Shown here in pieces: positions 35,801 to 47,300 of a stretch of 64,000 nucleotides of DNA. The stretch's first letter is position 1. Each line of letters begins with the position of its first letter. Both the position numbers and the translations under genes were made by a program. This stretch comes from Phragmites australis (lineage: Eukaryota; Streptophyta; Magnoliopsida; Poales; Poaceae), in the NCBI RefSeq assembly GCF_958298935.1, contig NC_084938.1, forward strand, positions 7,757,501-7,821,500. The letters run 5' to 3'. The notes beneath the pieces are model-generated. The model ran no database searches, was not told where the DNA came from, and was given only the letters and a program-made list of their open reading frames with translations.

Positions 35801-38800
35801 ATGGACACCATCGAGGAGTGCGGCGATGGAAGCCAACACCTGTGCCTGGGATCCAGGATACTGGTGGGCGTGCCGGACAACTCCCGGGGATGCTCGGAGC
35901 TGCTGTCCTGGGCGATCGGCGCCGTCGCCAGGGCCAACGACTCCGTCGTCGCTGTGCATGTCCTCGGTATGTGTGTCAGTGTGTGTGATGTCCGTAGCTG
36001 TAGCTGCTCTTCTTGTGTCAGGTGTTCATGGCTGTGGACTGTGCCTTGCAGGAGGGAAGGGGAGGAAGAAGAGACTGCAGAAGGCAAACGCGTTCGTCAT
36101 CTACATGCTAGGGGAATTCGTGGAGGCGTGTGAGGCCAAGCAGGTGAAATTGCAATGAAAACAACACGCAATGCGATCTTCTTCTTGTTTTGATTAGACT
36201 TTGGTGATTTCCTGGTTCCTATGTAGATGCACAGGTGATGTCAGAGTTTAGTTCTCCATTCTTTTTCCTGATTGCCTTCTTCTTACATATTTTCTTCATT
36301 TTCTATTTATTTCGGTGAGATTCCTTTTTTCAAATTCCATCTGTGGACCAGTGCAGTGGAAGCTTGAAAGCAAAGTTTGTGCCTTTTATGGTTAGTTTGG
36401 TGTTCCTTTCTGTCAGGTTTGGCATGTATCTTTGCAGCTGTTAGTTGAAGTTGGGCTAAAAGGTGCCATGCTCTGAGTCTGTCTTTTTTGCTTTCCATGT
36501 TCTTTCTTGTACCTGTTTCCACAAGTAGTAGTTTTGGGATGATGTACTGTCGTTAATGGTGACAATCATGTTAAACAACTACATTATGAGATAAATTTGT
36601 AACCCTTTTATTTTGTTTTCTTTTCTTAGATCAATTTGGAGGCTAAGGTGATTTGCAGTTCAAACATTGGGAGAGCCCTGACCCAAGAAGCTGCATTGAC
36701 TGATGGAAACATCCTTATCGTTGGGAGATCAAGAAATGCATACGATAGGTAATCTCAGCAGGCTGCTTCAATTCCCATGTTAAAATACTGAACTGAAATT
36801 CTCGTAAAGTGTGTGATCTCAGGTTAACTATAATTGTTATGTAATATGTAGTCGATATGGATCACAAAGTAATTTCTTTTTGAAAAGTAGATTGCAATTT
36901 AATTCAAGCTATCCTTTATTCAAAGTCACTAAGTGAAACAAATATGGTTAACTAGAAGCCTAGAAGACTGAAGTTACAGTTACAACCATAACAGGAGCCA
37001 TTTAGAGATTGCAAACTACTGCTTCATGCATGCTCCAAAAAGTTGTTCAGTTATTGCTTTTGGAAGGGAAGGCCTACCGCAAAGTAGTACTCGGTTGAAG
37101 TCTCAATCATTCGATGGTAAGATCATTTGGTTAGTTTTTTTTTCTTTTTCAACTGCGCGATAAACATGCTTGTTGGTACTAATTCTGAAACTGGAAGCAG
37201 CAGACAGAAATATCTCCTCAAGCTCAACATGGAGCAGAAGATTCCCACCACTTCAGAAGCTACTCAGATCAAACTCCACGCGGAAGTTGGTTCAATCTAC
37301 AAACGAAGGTGTCGAGGACAAGAGCTCACCGAGAGCGGTTCTCGACGAGCCAGAGGAAGGGGAGCACCAGGTCACTGAAGAATGCTACAGCACATCTAGC
37401 AACGCAAGGAAAAATTTATCGATAAAATTTTTTTATCGGAGGTTAGCGGTAAACAGGATTATCGGATTTATCGGAATTATATCGGCGATGGACAAAATAT
37501 TTCGGACAAAATTTGAAAAAAAAAGCTTAATTTATCTAGAAAATCACATAGATTGCATCCAAATTATTTGACTAAATAATAACATATAAATAAATTAGGA
37601 TTGAAGGGGGTGGTCCAGCGGCCTGCGGGCCGACGTTTTCTTGCTCGCGTGTTGGATTCGGAAATCAAAATATGCCAAATTCAAAAATTACCGATATTTT
37701 TGGCCGATAAGTAAATTTACCGGTAATCACCGACAAACAGGATTATCGGGTTTATCGATTTTTTTTCAGCGATAATTTTTTCACTGTAGCAACGAGGTGA
37801 GCCGGCGTGGCCACAATGGCATATGGAGGAGGTTGTCGGACATGAAGCTCTGGATTCCGTTCCTAAGGACAATCAACGATGATAGTGCGAGGGGCAGCGA
37901 TGTTTGTTCGACGTATGCTGAAGATCAGAAGCCTGCATGGAGGTGTTTCAGCTATCAGGAGATTTCAGTGGCTACCAATGACTTCCATCCAGGTAACTCT
38001 TTTCAAAGTACTTCACTAAGTTTTCAGAATTTCTTTTCTGCGTAATGTAAAAAAAAAGTTAGCTGAATTTGATATAATGTAAGACCGTAAATCTTTTATA
38101 TGGTTTCCTGTAGATAACATGGCAGGAAGAGGAGGGTATGCAGAAGTATACAAGGGCGTCCTATCTGATGGCCAATGTGTAGCTGTGAAGAGGCTGGCGA
38201 AAGGCAAGCCCAGTGAGCAAAAGGAAAAAGAGTTCCTAGCAGAACTCGGGATTCAGGGGCATGTATGCCACCCAAACACATCTTGTCTACTTGGATGCTG
38301 CGTTGAGAATGGGCTGTACCTGATATTCGAATTCTGCGCAAACGGAACTCTAGCATCGGCGCTGCACGGTACTGAATTTCAGTCAGTGATATTATTCAGA
38401 GCTAAGGGGAAATTTTGTCGGTAACTATGTGACAACAGAGAGCAAATTTTACAGGGAAGAGTGGGAAAATCCTTGAATGGCCTTTGAGGTACAAGATTGC
38501 GGTAGGCGTTGCAAGGGGCTTGCAGTATCTGCATATGTTCTGCAGGCATCGGATCATCCATCGCGACATCAAGGCCTCCAATGTACTTCTTGGTGATGAC
38601 TTTGAACCTCAGGTAAACCAAATTTCTTACTGAAAATGGCCTCCTTATATGATCCAAAGAACAAAACAATTTCTCGAGTAGCAACAAGAATGTCGTCGCT
38701 GGAACAGATTTCAGACTTTGGACTAGCAAAGTGGCTCCCCAAGCAGTGGACTCATCACTCTGTCATACCCATAGAAGGAACATTTGGGTAAGAGAACTAT

Positions 38801-39478
38801 ATGCTAATATCCAAAGTAGTCATACTAACATATTGCATCAACAATGTTTTCAAACATTTGCATGAATCTTGAACAGGTACTTGGCACCAGAATATTTCAT
38901 GCATGGCATTGTCGATGAGAAGACCGACATATTTGCTTTTGGGGTTCTACTGCTGGAGATAATAACTGGAAGGAGACCTATTGACTGCTCTAAGCTGAGC
39001 CTTCTTCAGTGGGTGAGCGCTATGAGTAGTGAATTGACTCAAATGATGGGGATAGGGACTATAGTCACCAAACGACAATTCACATGTTCGACCATTTTCT
39101 TGCTTTCCAGGCAAAGCCACTTCTGGAGGCTGGGCAAGTGACTGAACTTGCCGACCCAAACCTCGGCGATGATTATGACAAGGATCAACTGAAGAGGATG
39201 GTTGCCGTCGCGTCCCGCTGCATTATGCGACCGGTGATGTGGCGGCCCTCGATGGCCGAGGTACCATTCATCAATTTACTAGCTGAACTGATCTGATTCG
39301 CATGTTGCGAAATGTTGCTGATGGCCAAATGTCACTTGCTCGACATGTCATCTTTCAGGTTCTGCATTTCCTGTCTACTGATGATTGTCTGAAGGAGCCC
39401 GAGAAATGGAACATTCCGGAGGACGAAGTCGACGATATGGAGGATTGCACATTGTTTTCTGAATCCTGTTCTCCATGA
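35801..39478 (+). CDS. USP-domain receptor-like cytoplasmic kinase (RLCK VI-type), exon interrupted by a MITE
   Basis: Eleven coding exons with GT-AG introns: 35801-35966, 36052-36143, 36630-36748, 36995-37116, 37201-37992, 38114-38368, 38455-38612, 38708-38787, 38877-39012, 39111-39260, 39359-39478. Without the MITE and one target-site copy (390 bases) they join in frame to 599 residues. Residues 1-170 resemble a universal-stress-protein domain ([39 protein letters not shown]). The kinase domain spans about 300-570: glycine loop GRGGYAEV (305-312), Lys326 in [12 protein letters not shown] with Asp423, DFG with Asp441, then APEY. No signal peptide or membrane segment is seen, so it is probably cytosolic, phosphorylating Ser/Thr, like Arabidopsis At5g57670-type proteins. 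In exon 5 a hAT MITE brings TGA at 37,569-37,571, which would end a 289-residue protein before the kinase unless spliced out. Confidence 0.85.
37397..37404. repeat. 8-bp target-site duplication TAGCAACG (left)
   Basis: TAGCAACG precedes the MITE and recurs at 37,787-37,794 immediately after it. An 8-bp duplication is the hAT-superfamily signature. Confidence 0.9.
37405..37786. mobile_element. hAT-type MITE inside kinase exon 5
   Basis: The 382-bp AT-rich element begins CAAGGAAAAATTTATCG and ends CGATAATTTTTTCACTG, giving imperfect terminal inverted repeats of the hAT CA..G type, flanked by perfect 8-bp duplications. TTATCGG/CCGATAA words recur near both ends, as in hAT subterminal transposase-binding regions. 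It encodes no transposase. Removing it with one duplication rejoins the exon codon for codon (STSSN to EVSRRG). The added 390 bases keep the length a multiple of three, but the element brings an in-frame TGA. Confidence 0.9.
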
Positions 39479-40559
39479 TAGCCTTTTCTTCTCGTTTCTC
39501 TTTCATTTGTTATTAGCATCCCTTTCTTCTCATGGTGTTCGTGCTATCTTCTATGTTTGTTCTCTGGTTTTTGGGGTCTTAGATGCTTGGGATTTAATCT
39601 TGTAATTTAGGAAGGAGATTTTGAGTATGTATCCAGTGCCGGTTCATATATAGCATAAGAGATTGCATTTTCCTAATATGCACGACAATGAAATACGTAA
39701 CTGGAAGCATGGCTATGCGCGTTACCTGATGCAGAGGCTGGAATATTATTCCATTATCAAAAACGAATTTGTAACTGGAAGCCATTACTGAACTAACCAG
39801 TTTTTATGATTAACAAGCCTTTTTCTGATGGGGTTATAACAAATTAATTACTCTAAATAGCATGGACTTAATTTTGAACGCAAGCCTACGGTAAACTAAA
39901 CCTAAAATAGTGGATGGAAGATATAGGATGACCTGTTTAAAAGCAGCAAAAGCATATCTTTGCATTGCCATTACTGCAAAACTGCAAATGCAAGAAAGTT
40001 TTGAGATTGAGAGGACAACACACAGCAGTAGGAGTATTTAGCTTCATGAAGTCCAATGCCCAATCTCTTTTTTTATCCTCTGGAGTCTGATTGGGCCTAA
40101 ATCTGCCCAGTGCCCAACTCAACCTTGAAGTGATGTAACACATTTTGCAATCTGGAGAAATGCAGGTGGATGAACACTCATGGTTACAGGTACAAACAGC
40201 CACTGACAGGTGGACCTAAGACGTAGTAAACTGAAAGAATGCAATATGCAATGCATCGCCATCCAAACATCACCAGAACAATAGAAAACTTATCATATGG
40301 AAAACATCACACAAACCCAAAATGTACGTACTCTTACCATGACTCGCATCGTTACCTTAAGAAACTAAACAAAGAACCAATGATCATGTCACGCTCCAAA
40401 GTTCATCACAAAAATTGGAGCCATGAATCATGTAAGCTATTTGTTCATAAGAAATCACATAGGATTTATTATCTTAGCACCGAAGACAGAGCATCGAAAA
40501 CTACATGTGACCAACTACATAAGCTTATTTGGTCAGCCACATGAGCTATATTAAAAATA
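39479..40559. other. Intergenic; 3' flank of the kinase gene
   Basis: Holds the probable 3' UTR just after the stop. No further coding signal on either strand. Confidence 0.5.
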
Positions 40560-41450
40560 CATTAAACACCTAATTCACTGAGTAAAAGGAATTGTTACCA
40601 TCGAACATCCATATTATCATCTAGAAAATAGCGATGGCAGATTTTCACCACGAATTAACAACTGCAACAGTGAGGTACGTATGATATCATACAGAGCTAA
40701 TTATTTTACAACAGAAAATCAAACCACAAAAACTACTGGTGAACAACTACAAATCAATGAATTAATCCCTTAGTTCACCGATTGACCCATAGAAAATATG
40801 CATCGTCGCTTAAAAAATAGGGATGGAGGTTTGGAGGATCGTCACCACAATTGTTGGTTGCAATGATGACAAAAGAAAGAAATCACTACAGAACTAATTA
40901 TATTGAAAATCAAATCACGAAAATTTTCTAGTGAAACAACTACACAATACATTAGTCCCTAGCTCATCGATTGACCCATCGAAAATCCGCATCTTCATTA
41001 CAAAAGATAGCTATGTTGATTTTTGCCCGCTATAATGACATGATAACGAAATCACCGCGGAACAGAACAGATTATCTTAGTATAGATGATAAATACACTA
41101 CTACGGGCGAAAAACCACAGCTATCTTACAATAGATTTCACTGATGGACCCAACGAAAATCCGCATGATCATAAAAAAAAAATTCGATGGCGGATTTTCA
41201 CCACAATTCTTGTCCACAGAGAAGGCATAAGAAAGAAATAACCAGGAAACTATTATCTCAGAATAGAAATTAAACCACGAAAACTAAGGGTGAACATCTA
41301 CATAAGCTATCTTAGAATACATTGATTCCCTAGTTCACCGATACCCATTGAAATTCCGCATCATCATTTAAAAATAGCGATGGCGGATTTTCACCAGGAA
41401 TATTGACCACAACAATGACATGACACGAACAAGAACAATGGCGCCAATAG
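40560..41450. repeat. Degenerate tandem array, about 190-bp unit, about five copies
   Basis: The block ATAGCGATGGCGGATTTTCACC, quoted here in part as GATGGCGGATTTTCACC, or a close variant recurs near 40,630, 40,820, 41,010, 41,190 and 41,380. Each copy is preceded by a GAAAATCCGCATC.TCAT-like word and followed by a CACGAAAACTA...GTGAACAACTACA-like stretch and TTAGTTCACCGATTGACCCA. The array ends about 60 bases beyond the stop of the CONSTANS-like gene, so it may contribute to that gene's 3' end. Confidence 0.75.
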
Positions 41451-41511
41451 CAGACATGGCGCGCGCCCTTTTCTTAACTTGTTTCAAGCTGGGCGAGGTG
41501 TCTGGAACTTT

Positions 41512-42378
41512 CTAGAAGCTTGGCACGACTCCGTAGGCCGCAGAGTCCACGTAGAACCCTACGCCGTCGCCGCGGGCGTCGTCGGAGAAGGAGAGCCAGA
41601 ACTTGGCAGCGTCCGTGGCCCCGCTCGCAGCGGCCGTGGCATCGTCGTCCGATGAGGCTGCCGCGGCCCCGGCAGCGCGCTTGACGAAGCGGCCCTTGAT
41701 CCTCGGCCGCGCCTCGGCGTAGGCCTTGCGGGACGCGTAGCGGATGGTCTTCTGGAACCTGCGGTTCTTGCGCTTCTCGCGGTACCGCCTCACCCTCTCC
41801 TCCCGCTCCGCCGCCGCAGCCACCAAGGCGGCGGTGGCCGGGACGACGACGGCTGCCTCCGCTGGCGACCACGTCGTCGTCCATGCGGACAGGCCGGGCT
41901 GCGCCCACAACGGTGCGGCGCCGTGATGCACAGGCGCCACGCCGTCCGGCAGGTGGCCGGTGCTGCCCCTGACGCAGGCTGCGAGGTCGACGTCGGAGAG
42001 CAGGTCGAACAGGCTCCTGCCCTCCACGCCGCTGTCGCTGGTGGTGAAGCTGGCCGACGAGCTGCCGTGGGGGCTCCCCTGCTCCTGCACCTGCGCAGGC
42101 AGCACCGGACACGACGACGACGCGTCCACGTCGTCGGCCGCGAAGAGATCATCGTACACGCCGGATGCCGCCGCCACGGCGGCCCCGGCCGCGGCGAGCG
42201 GCACTCTCTCGTGACGCGACGCCAGTGGGTTGGCTGCGTGCACGGCGGCGTCGCAGGGGCCGCAGAGCGCCGCCGCGTCTGCGGTGCAGTACACCGCCGC
42301 CGCACCGCCGCAGACCGCGCAGGCTCCCCTCGCCGCGGGGCTCGTGCAGCCTTCGCTACCCATCTCCTTGCGCTGCAT
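41512..42378 (-). CDS. CONSTANS-like protein, one B-box plus CCT domain (CO3-like)
   Basis: A single open frame of 288 residues starts at ATG 42,376-42,378; Met6 is an alternative start. One B-box spans residues 20-56: Cys20, Cys23, Cys31, Cys39, Cys42, His47, His56, with seven residues between the second and third Cys where CO has eight. No second B-box is seen. A CCT domain spans about 192-235 ([20 protein letters not shown], then [14 protein letters not shown]), which in this family binds NF-Y partners and DNA. The C-terminus YGVVPSF matches the CO-type VP motif that binds COP1. CO-family proteins are nuclear regulators of photoperiodic flowering. Loss of B-box 2 with a retained VP motif fits the grass CO3-type clade; orthology is inferred. 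No intron is needed, although many relatives have one. Confidence 0.85.
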   Translation of the reverse strand: MQRKEMGSEGCTSPAARGACAVCGGAAAVYCTADAAALCGPCDAAVHAANPLASRHERVPLAAAGAAVAAASGVYDDLFAADDVDASSSCPVLPAQVQEQGSPHGSSSASFTTSDSGVEGRSLFDLLSDVDLAACVRGSTGHLPDGVAPVHHGAAPLWAQPGLSAWTTTWSPAEAAVVVPATAALVAAAAEREERVRRYREKRKNRRFQKTIRYASRKAYAEARPRIKGRFVKRAAGAAAASSDDDATAAASGATDAAKFWLSFSDDARGDGVGFYVDSAAYGVVPSF

Positions 42379-42463
42379 AGGCTTTTGGGATTACTCCTCT
42401 TGTTTCCCTGAACTGTGCTTTGTGTGTGTGGGAGTAGTGGGAAATGGCAGTGAGCTGCTGAGC

Positions 42464-42475
42464 TGCATAAATAGG
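42464..42475 (-). promoter_or_regulatory. Possible TATA box of the CONSTANS-like gene
   Basis: The minus strand reads CCTATTTATGCAG about 90 bases upstream of the start codon, followed by a CT-rich leader. TATTTAT is a weak TATA variant. Confidence 0.4.
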
Positions 42476-42566
42476 GAGGGAGTCAGGGAGAGGAAGGCAT
42501 GGAGGAGGCGGGAGCTTAGGGAAGGTGGAGTTGGTGAAGCGCCTATGAGGACACGTGGAGCTCTAA

Positions 42567-42631
42567 TGGCCAAGAGAAGTAAAGAACTTTGTGCTGAGGG
42601 AGAAGAGGGCATAATTTAGAACGAATAGGTA
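42567..42631. repeat. 65-bp promoter segment, copy 1
   Basis: TGGCCAAGAGAAGTAAAG onward. It matches 43,821-43,885 at 60 of 65 positions by my count. This copy lies in the original upstream region of the CONSTANS-like gene. Confidence 0.85.
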
Positions 42632-42639
42632 CGTGTATT

Positions 42640-43760
42640 TAGGACTGGCAATTGAATTTATGGGTTTGGGTACTTACGAGTTTTAAATTTAATGGGTTTA
42701 AATTTAGATCTAAATTTTCACTCATAGTTTAGGCGGGTTGGGTACTCGAATCAAGTTAGATCGGGCTTAGGTTTTGAATTTCGCCTACGAGTCGGATCGA
42801 GTACTCGTGAAATCTTATATAGGTTATTTAATTTTTACTTTTCACTGGCCCATTCGATCTACTTACCAGCCTAACTGCCCATCTATCCTCTCTATCCATC
42901 ACTCCTCCCTCTCACCGGCCGATGCGTGGCAGCCCAACAGGCCAACACTCCTCTCTCTCTCTTCTCTCTCCATCTATCTCTCTCTCACTCTCCACCAGTT
43001 TGGACTCCCAGCGTCGGCCCCCCATTGCCGCCACTCTGCCGTTGCCTCACCCCCTCCCTGGCGCCTCCCTGCCCTAGCCTGCCCCTTCCCACCCCCGTCT
43101 ACCCCCTCGTCGGTGTCGCCCTACTACACTGGTCCACCGAGGCCGCTCTGCCGCTGCCCCTCCCCCTCCCTAGTGTCGCTCAACCACACCAGCCCATCAC
43201 CACTGCTCTGTCGTTTCCAACTGCCCTGCCCTCTCCCTGGCACCTCCCCATCCTGGGTTGCCCCCTCCCCAGCGCTGCTTGACCACGCTAGCCCACTGTC
43301 GCCACTCCGCCCCCTCCCTGGTGCTGCCCCGCCCCGGCCTACCCCTGCCCCGGTGCCGCCCCGGTGCTGACCCGCCTCGCCCGACCACACTGGCCTGCCA
43401 CTGCCCGACCACACTGCCCTACCATGCCCCCACCCCGTCGCGGAAGCTCTGGCCCCTGGACCAACCGTTTGCGTTGAACAACCACTCGACGTTGTGGGTG
43501 GTGCTGGTGATGTTGGTGTGTCGCGCTGTCCCTTCCCTGAGCCATAGCGATCGCTTTTGGCGTTGTTCTTTTCTCTCACGTGTGTGTGAGGTGAGATTCG
43601 ATGGGTGTCCAAAACACGACGGGCACCCGATGGGTTAGGGTTCAAGTTCTCATTTTAACCCATTTGGGCATTTGGGTTCAGGTTGGGTTATAGCTAGCGG
43701 GTTTCGAGTCGGACATAGTTTTACTTGACTCAGACCCGACCTGACCCATTGCTAGCCCTA
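42640..43760. mobile_element. hAT-like non-autonomous element in the CONSTANS-like upstream region
   Basis: The 1,121-bp element has ends TAGGACTGGCAAT and ATTGCTAGCCCTA, inverted repeats matching at about 11 of 13 positions. It is flanked by CGTGTATT and GGTGTACT, a degenerate 8-bp duplication (6 of 8). Subterminal GGGTT/AACCC words recur at both ends. The C-rich interior (42,890-43,560) can be read as a Pro/Ser-rich frame but shows no domain, so it is either a captured GC-rich fragment or simple-sequence drift. No transposase is present. Confidence 0.65.
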
Positions 43761-43941
43761 GGTGTACTATGGTAGGTACTCTTGTTCCTATTGTAGAACA
43801 CAAATGCACACGGTAGGAAGTGGCCAAGAGAAGTAAAGAACTTTGTGCTGAGGGAGAAGAGTGTGTAATTTAGAATGAATTGGTAGGTGTACTATGGTAG
43901 GTACCCTTGTTCCTATTGTAGAACACAATTGCACATGGTAG
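43761..43941. repeat. 125-bp tandem duplication of host/LTR junction
   Basis: GGTGTACTATGGTAGGTAC, then CTTGTTCCTATTGTAGAACACA, quoted in part as TTGTTCCTATTGTAGAACAC, occurs at 43,761 and again at 43,886. Between them lies copy 2 of the 65-bp promoter segment. Each unit spans host promoter DNA and the first bases of the copia LTR, so the duplication came after the copia insertion. Confidence 0.75.
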
Positions 43942-44112
43942 AAAGTGTAGATTGAATAAATAGGAAATGAGTTCATTGATCGATTCATTGATACAAGTGT
44001 TACATATATACAAGAGATTGGGGTGCATGTTGTGGGAGGCAACCCCTCCCCAATGGGTGGCTATTTGATAACCGCCATGGGCGCTTGGATAAAGATGAGA
44101 TCAACCGTAACA
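43917..44112 (-). repeat. 3' LTR of the minus-strand copia
   Basis: Starts TGTAGAACACAATTGCAC and ends CAACCGTAACA on the plus strand. It shares GATTCATTGATACAAGTGT, ACATATATACAAGAGAT and CTCCCCAATGGGTGGCT with the right LTR. Confidence 0.8.
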
Positions 44113-44278
44113 CTTTCTCTGGATCGAATCATCATTCGTATATTGATTAATGAAGAACTCTTTTAAAAACCCTATGGGAAGAATATAAGAAAAACATAAT
44201 TATAATATGCCATCGAAAACTCCTTAAAACCCTATGGAAAATATTAGGAGAAAATGATATGGTATATATATGCTTGTA

Positions 44279-44385
<107 letters not shown>

Positions 44386-44399
44386 AGAATGATAATCAT

Positions 44400-47300
44400 T
44401 AACATGTTATTAGGGATTTACTCCTTTGAGCTTTGCAAATCTTATAGTCATCTCATACCAATTTTGTGAATGGAATAAATATATTGGTAAAGACCTTGTG
44501 AATAACTCTGTAAGATTATCACATGATATCGTTTGCAAAGTATCTATCTCTCCATTTTTTGTAATTTATGAGGATAAAATAGTTCTAAGAAATATGCTAT
44601 GTGAGATTGCACTTTATATAATGTATAAGCATTTGAGCAATACAGGTAGCATTATCTTCATAGATAACGATAGATGATTCTGATGATCCAATACCACATG
44701 ATTTTTTTATGTGGTTAAACATTCTGTGAAGTCATGCACATTCACATGATGCTTCATATTATTGTGATTATTTCATAATAATTAGTGGAGTTAGTCATGA
44801 GAGTCTGTTATGATAATTTCACTTAGAAGGTTGTTCCACCATATATAAGAATAAAAAGTCTATCTATAATATGGTATTATAGGGATTAGATAAATAGCCA
44901 GTATTTGCATATCCAACTATAGTCGTGTCTTGGGTTTTCTGATAGAATAAACTAAGATTATTTTACCTTTGAAATATCTGAGGATATTATTTACTTCTAT
45001 TTTTTTGGAGTTGCGCTATGTTTAGTTAGTAAGTTATCTGCAAATGCAATATCACGCTTGATGCAATTTGTAAGATACATTAGTGCTCCAAAGGTACTGA
45101 GATATGAATGGATATTTATCCATTTCAGTGGATTGAATGACCATAGATGTTTTTATGATATATTCATATTGAATTTTTTTTCAATATCTTCTGGATATAT
45201 GTAGACTAGTATACAAGTATTTTTGAAGGAATATGCTTAAGTTGTAGACCCAAGTAAAATTTGATTTTACCCAAATATTACAACTCAAATTCTGCCTTAA
45301 GATAATTGCAAGATTTTTGTGTATTTTCGATGACATTGAGATCATCGAGATGATACAAAATCCAGTTAAGGATTTCTTTGTAAACACATATAAGCAATCA
45401 TCATTATTCGAGTAACCCTTCTACAACAAGAACTCATTCAGTTGGTTATACCATATTTTGTTCGACTGTTTTAAGTTATAGAGTGACTTTACACAATACA
45501 TATTGCAATTTTCTTTAGAGTTTGGAATTTAAATTTTTTAGGGACTTTTGTATAGATTTCTGAATCAAATGACCAGATTCTACCAATAATATTAAATATC
45601 AAAACATTACTCCACTCATAAGTAGAGGTTATCTTACATCAAAATCAATGTTGGGTCTCTACGTGAACAACTTTGCTACAAGCCTCACTTTGTATCCTAC
45701 CATCTCATTATTTTCATTCCGTTTCTGAACGAAAACCCATTTTGATCCCATTGGAAAGGTATTTTTGGGAGTATGTATTACTGATATAAATACCCCTCTT
45801 TTCTTAAGCAAGCATAATTCTACCTCAATTGCATCCTTCCATTTGATCCAGTCTGAGTGCTTTAGACACTCTATCATGGTCTTTGGTTCTGGATCTACCT
45901 CAAGGTTTTTAGCTATTTTGAGGAGAAATAAAGGTCGATAATTGTAGTCTTTCTACTATGTGATTCTTCCGAATCAATATAATTTATGAATATTTTATTT
46001 ACCTCTTCCAACTCCTCTTGATTTCTCACAATAATAGAGTTAGGGTGTTCTGATATCCCAATACCTAAAGTAGTGCACACATATGTGTTGGGTCTTGGAT
46101 GTAGAGCATCCGTAGGCCTTGGATATTGAGTATCCATAATATGTCTATCAAGTTCAATACCTAAAGTAGTGCACACATATGTGTTGGGTCTTGGATGTAG
46201 AGCATCCATAGGCCTTGGATATTGAGTATCCATAATATGTCTATTAAGTTCAGTTTGATCTGTATTTATTGTTTTGGAAGTTAACTTTTTTTTCTTTCTA
46301 CGGATGATTTTAACAAGTATTGTCCCTTGTGACCATACTTCTCCTTCTCTTATTTTCATTTGGGAGTTGAGTGGTTTTCTTATGTACCTCCACTCCTTAT
46401 GGTGCATTGAGTGCGATGATATGATTTAGTGACACTTTTGTTGTCAGTAAATGCATCTGACAGATTATTTACAATGTATTGCAAATATATGAATTAATGA
46501 AGTTCTTGTTCATATTTTTTTAGTACATGGATCTGAGGACTAATTACCTTTATGTAAGGACTAAATGTATGTGATATTCAAATCTATTTCTTGGTATTCT
46601 TTGTGGTACTTGTGATCCCACTCTAATGCCTGAAAATTGCCCTTATCAACGTATAGAGCTATGAATAAGTCCCCTGATAGGGGCTTGAGGTATTTTATGA
46701 TTGACGGATAATTATACATTATATGGATCTCCAATTTTATATTAGTGTCTATTGATGTATGTTACGGTAGTGATATAGGTAAGCATATAATGTAACCAAT
46801 TTTTCGTAAACGAGACATACTTATTTGATTTCTATGTACTAACTGCAACAGGGAAGCCATATGATATGTAGTTGGTCTTATTTAAATTAAATATGCGGCG
46901 TGTAAGATCGCATAACCTCTAACATGAGGATGGTAAATTGTAATTCTAGAGTAACGGTCGTGAACAACTCTCTTTGATGAGAGATTTTAGCTAGACCATT
47001 TGGAGTGCACACATAAGGTACTTAATGCTCTAAATTAATGCATAAGGACATACAATGATCATTGAAGGTCTGTGAAGTAAATTCAGTGGCATTGTCCATT
47101 GTAATGGATTTTATCATGTGTTCAAAATAATTTGTTCATAATTTAATAATTTGAGTAATAAATTTATATATGTATCTATGAGCATCATAAAGTATCTTAA
47201 TGGTCAAAATAATGGTTGAATAAGACCACATATGACATATATCTCCATGAATGGTTAAAGAAAATTGAGTGGCTCATATTTAGTTTTAAGGTAAGAGGGT

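Noticed and set aside
41790..42305. Arg/Pro-rich ORFs opposite or alternative to the CONSTANS-like frame
   Set aside because: Shadows of the GC-rich real frame, which has B-box and CCT domains.
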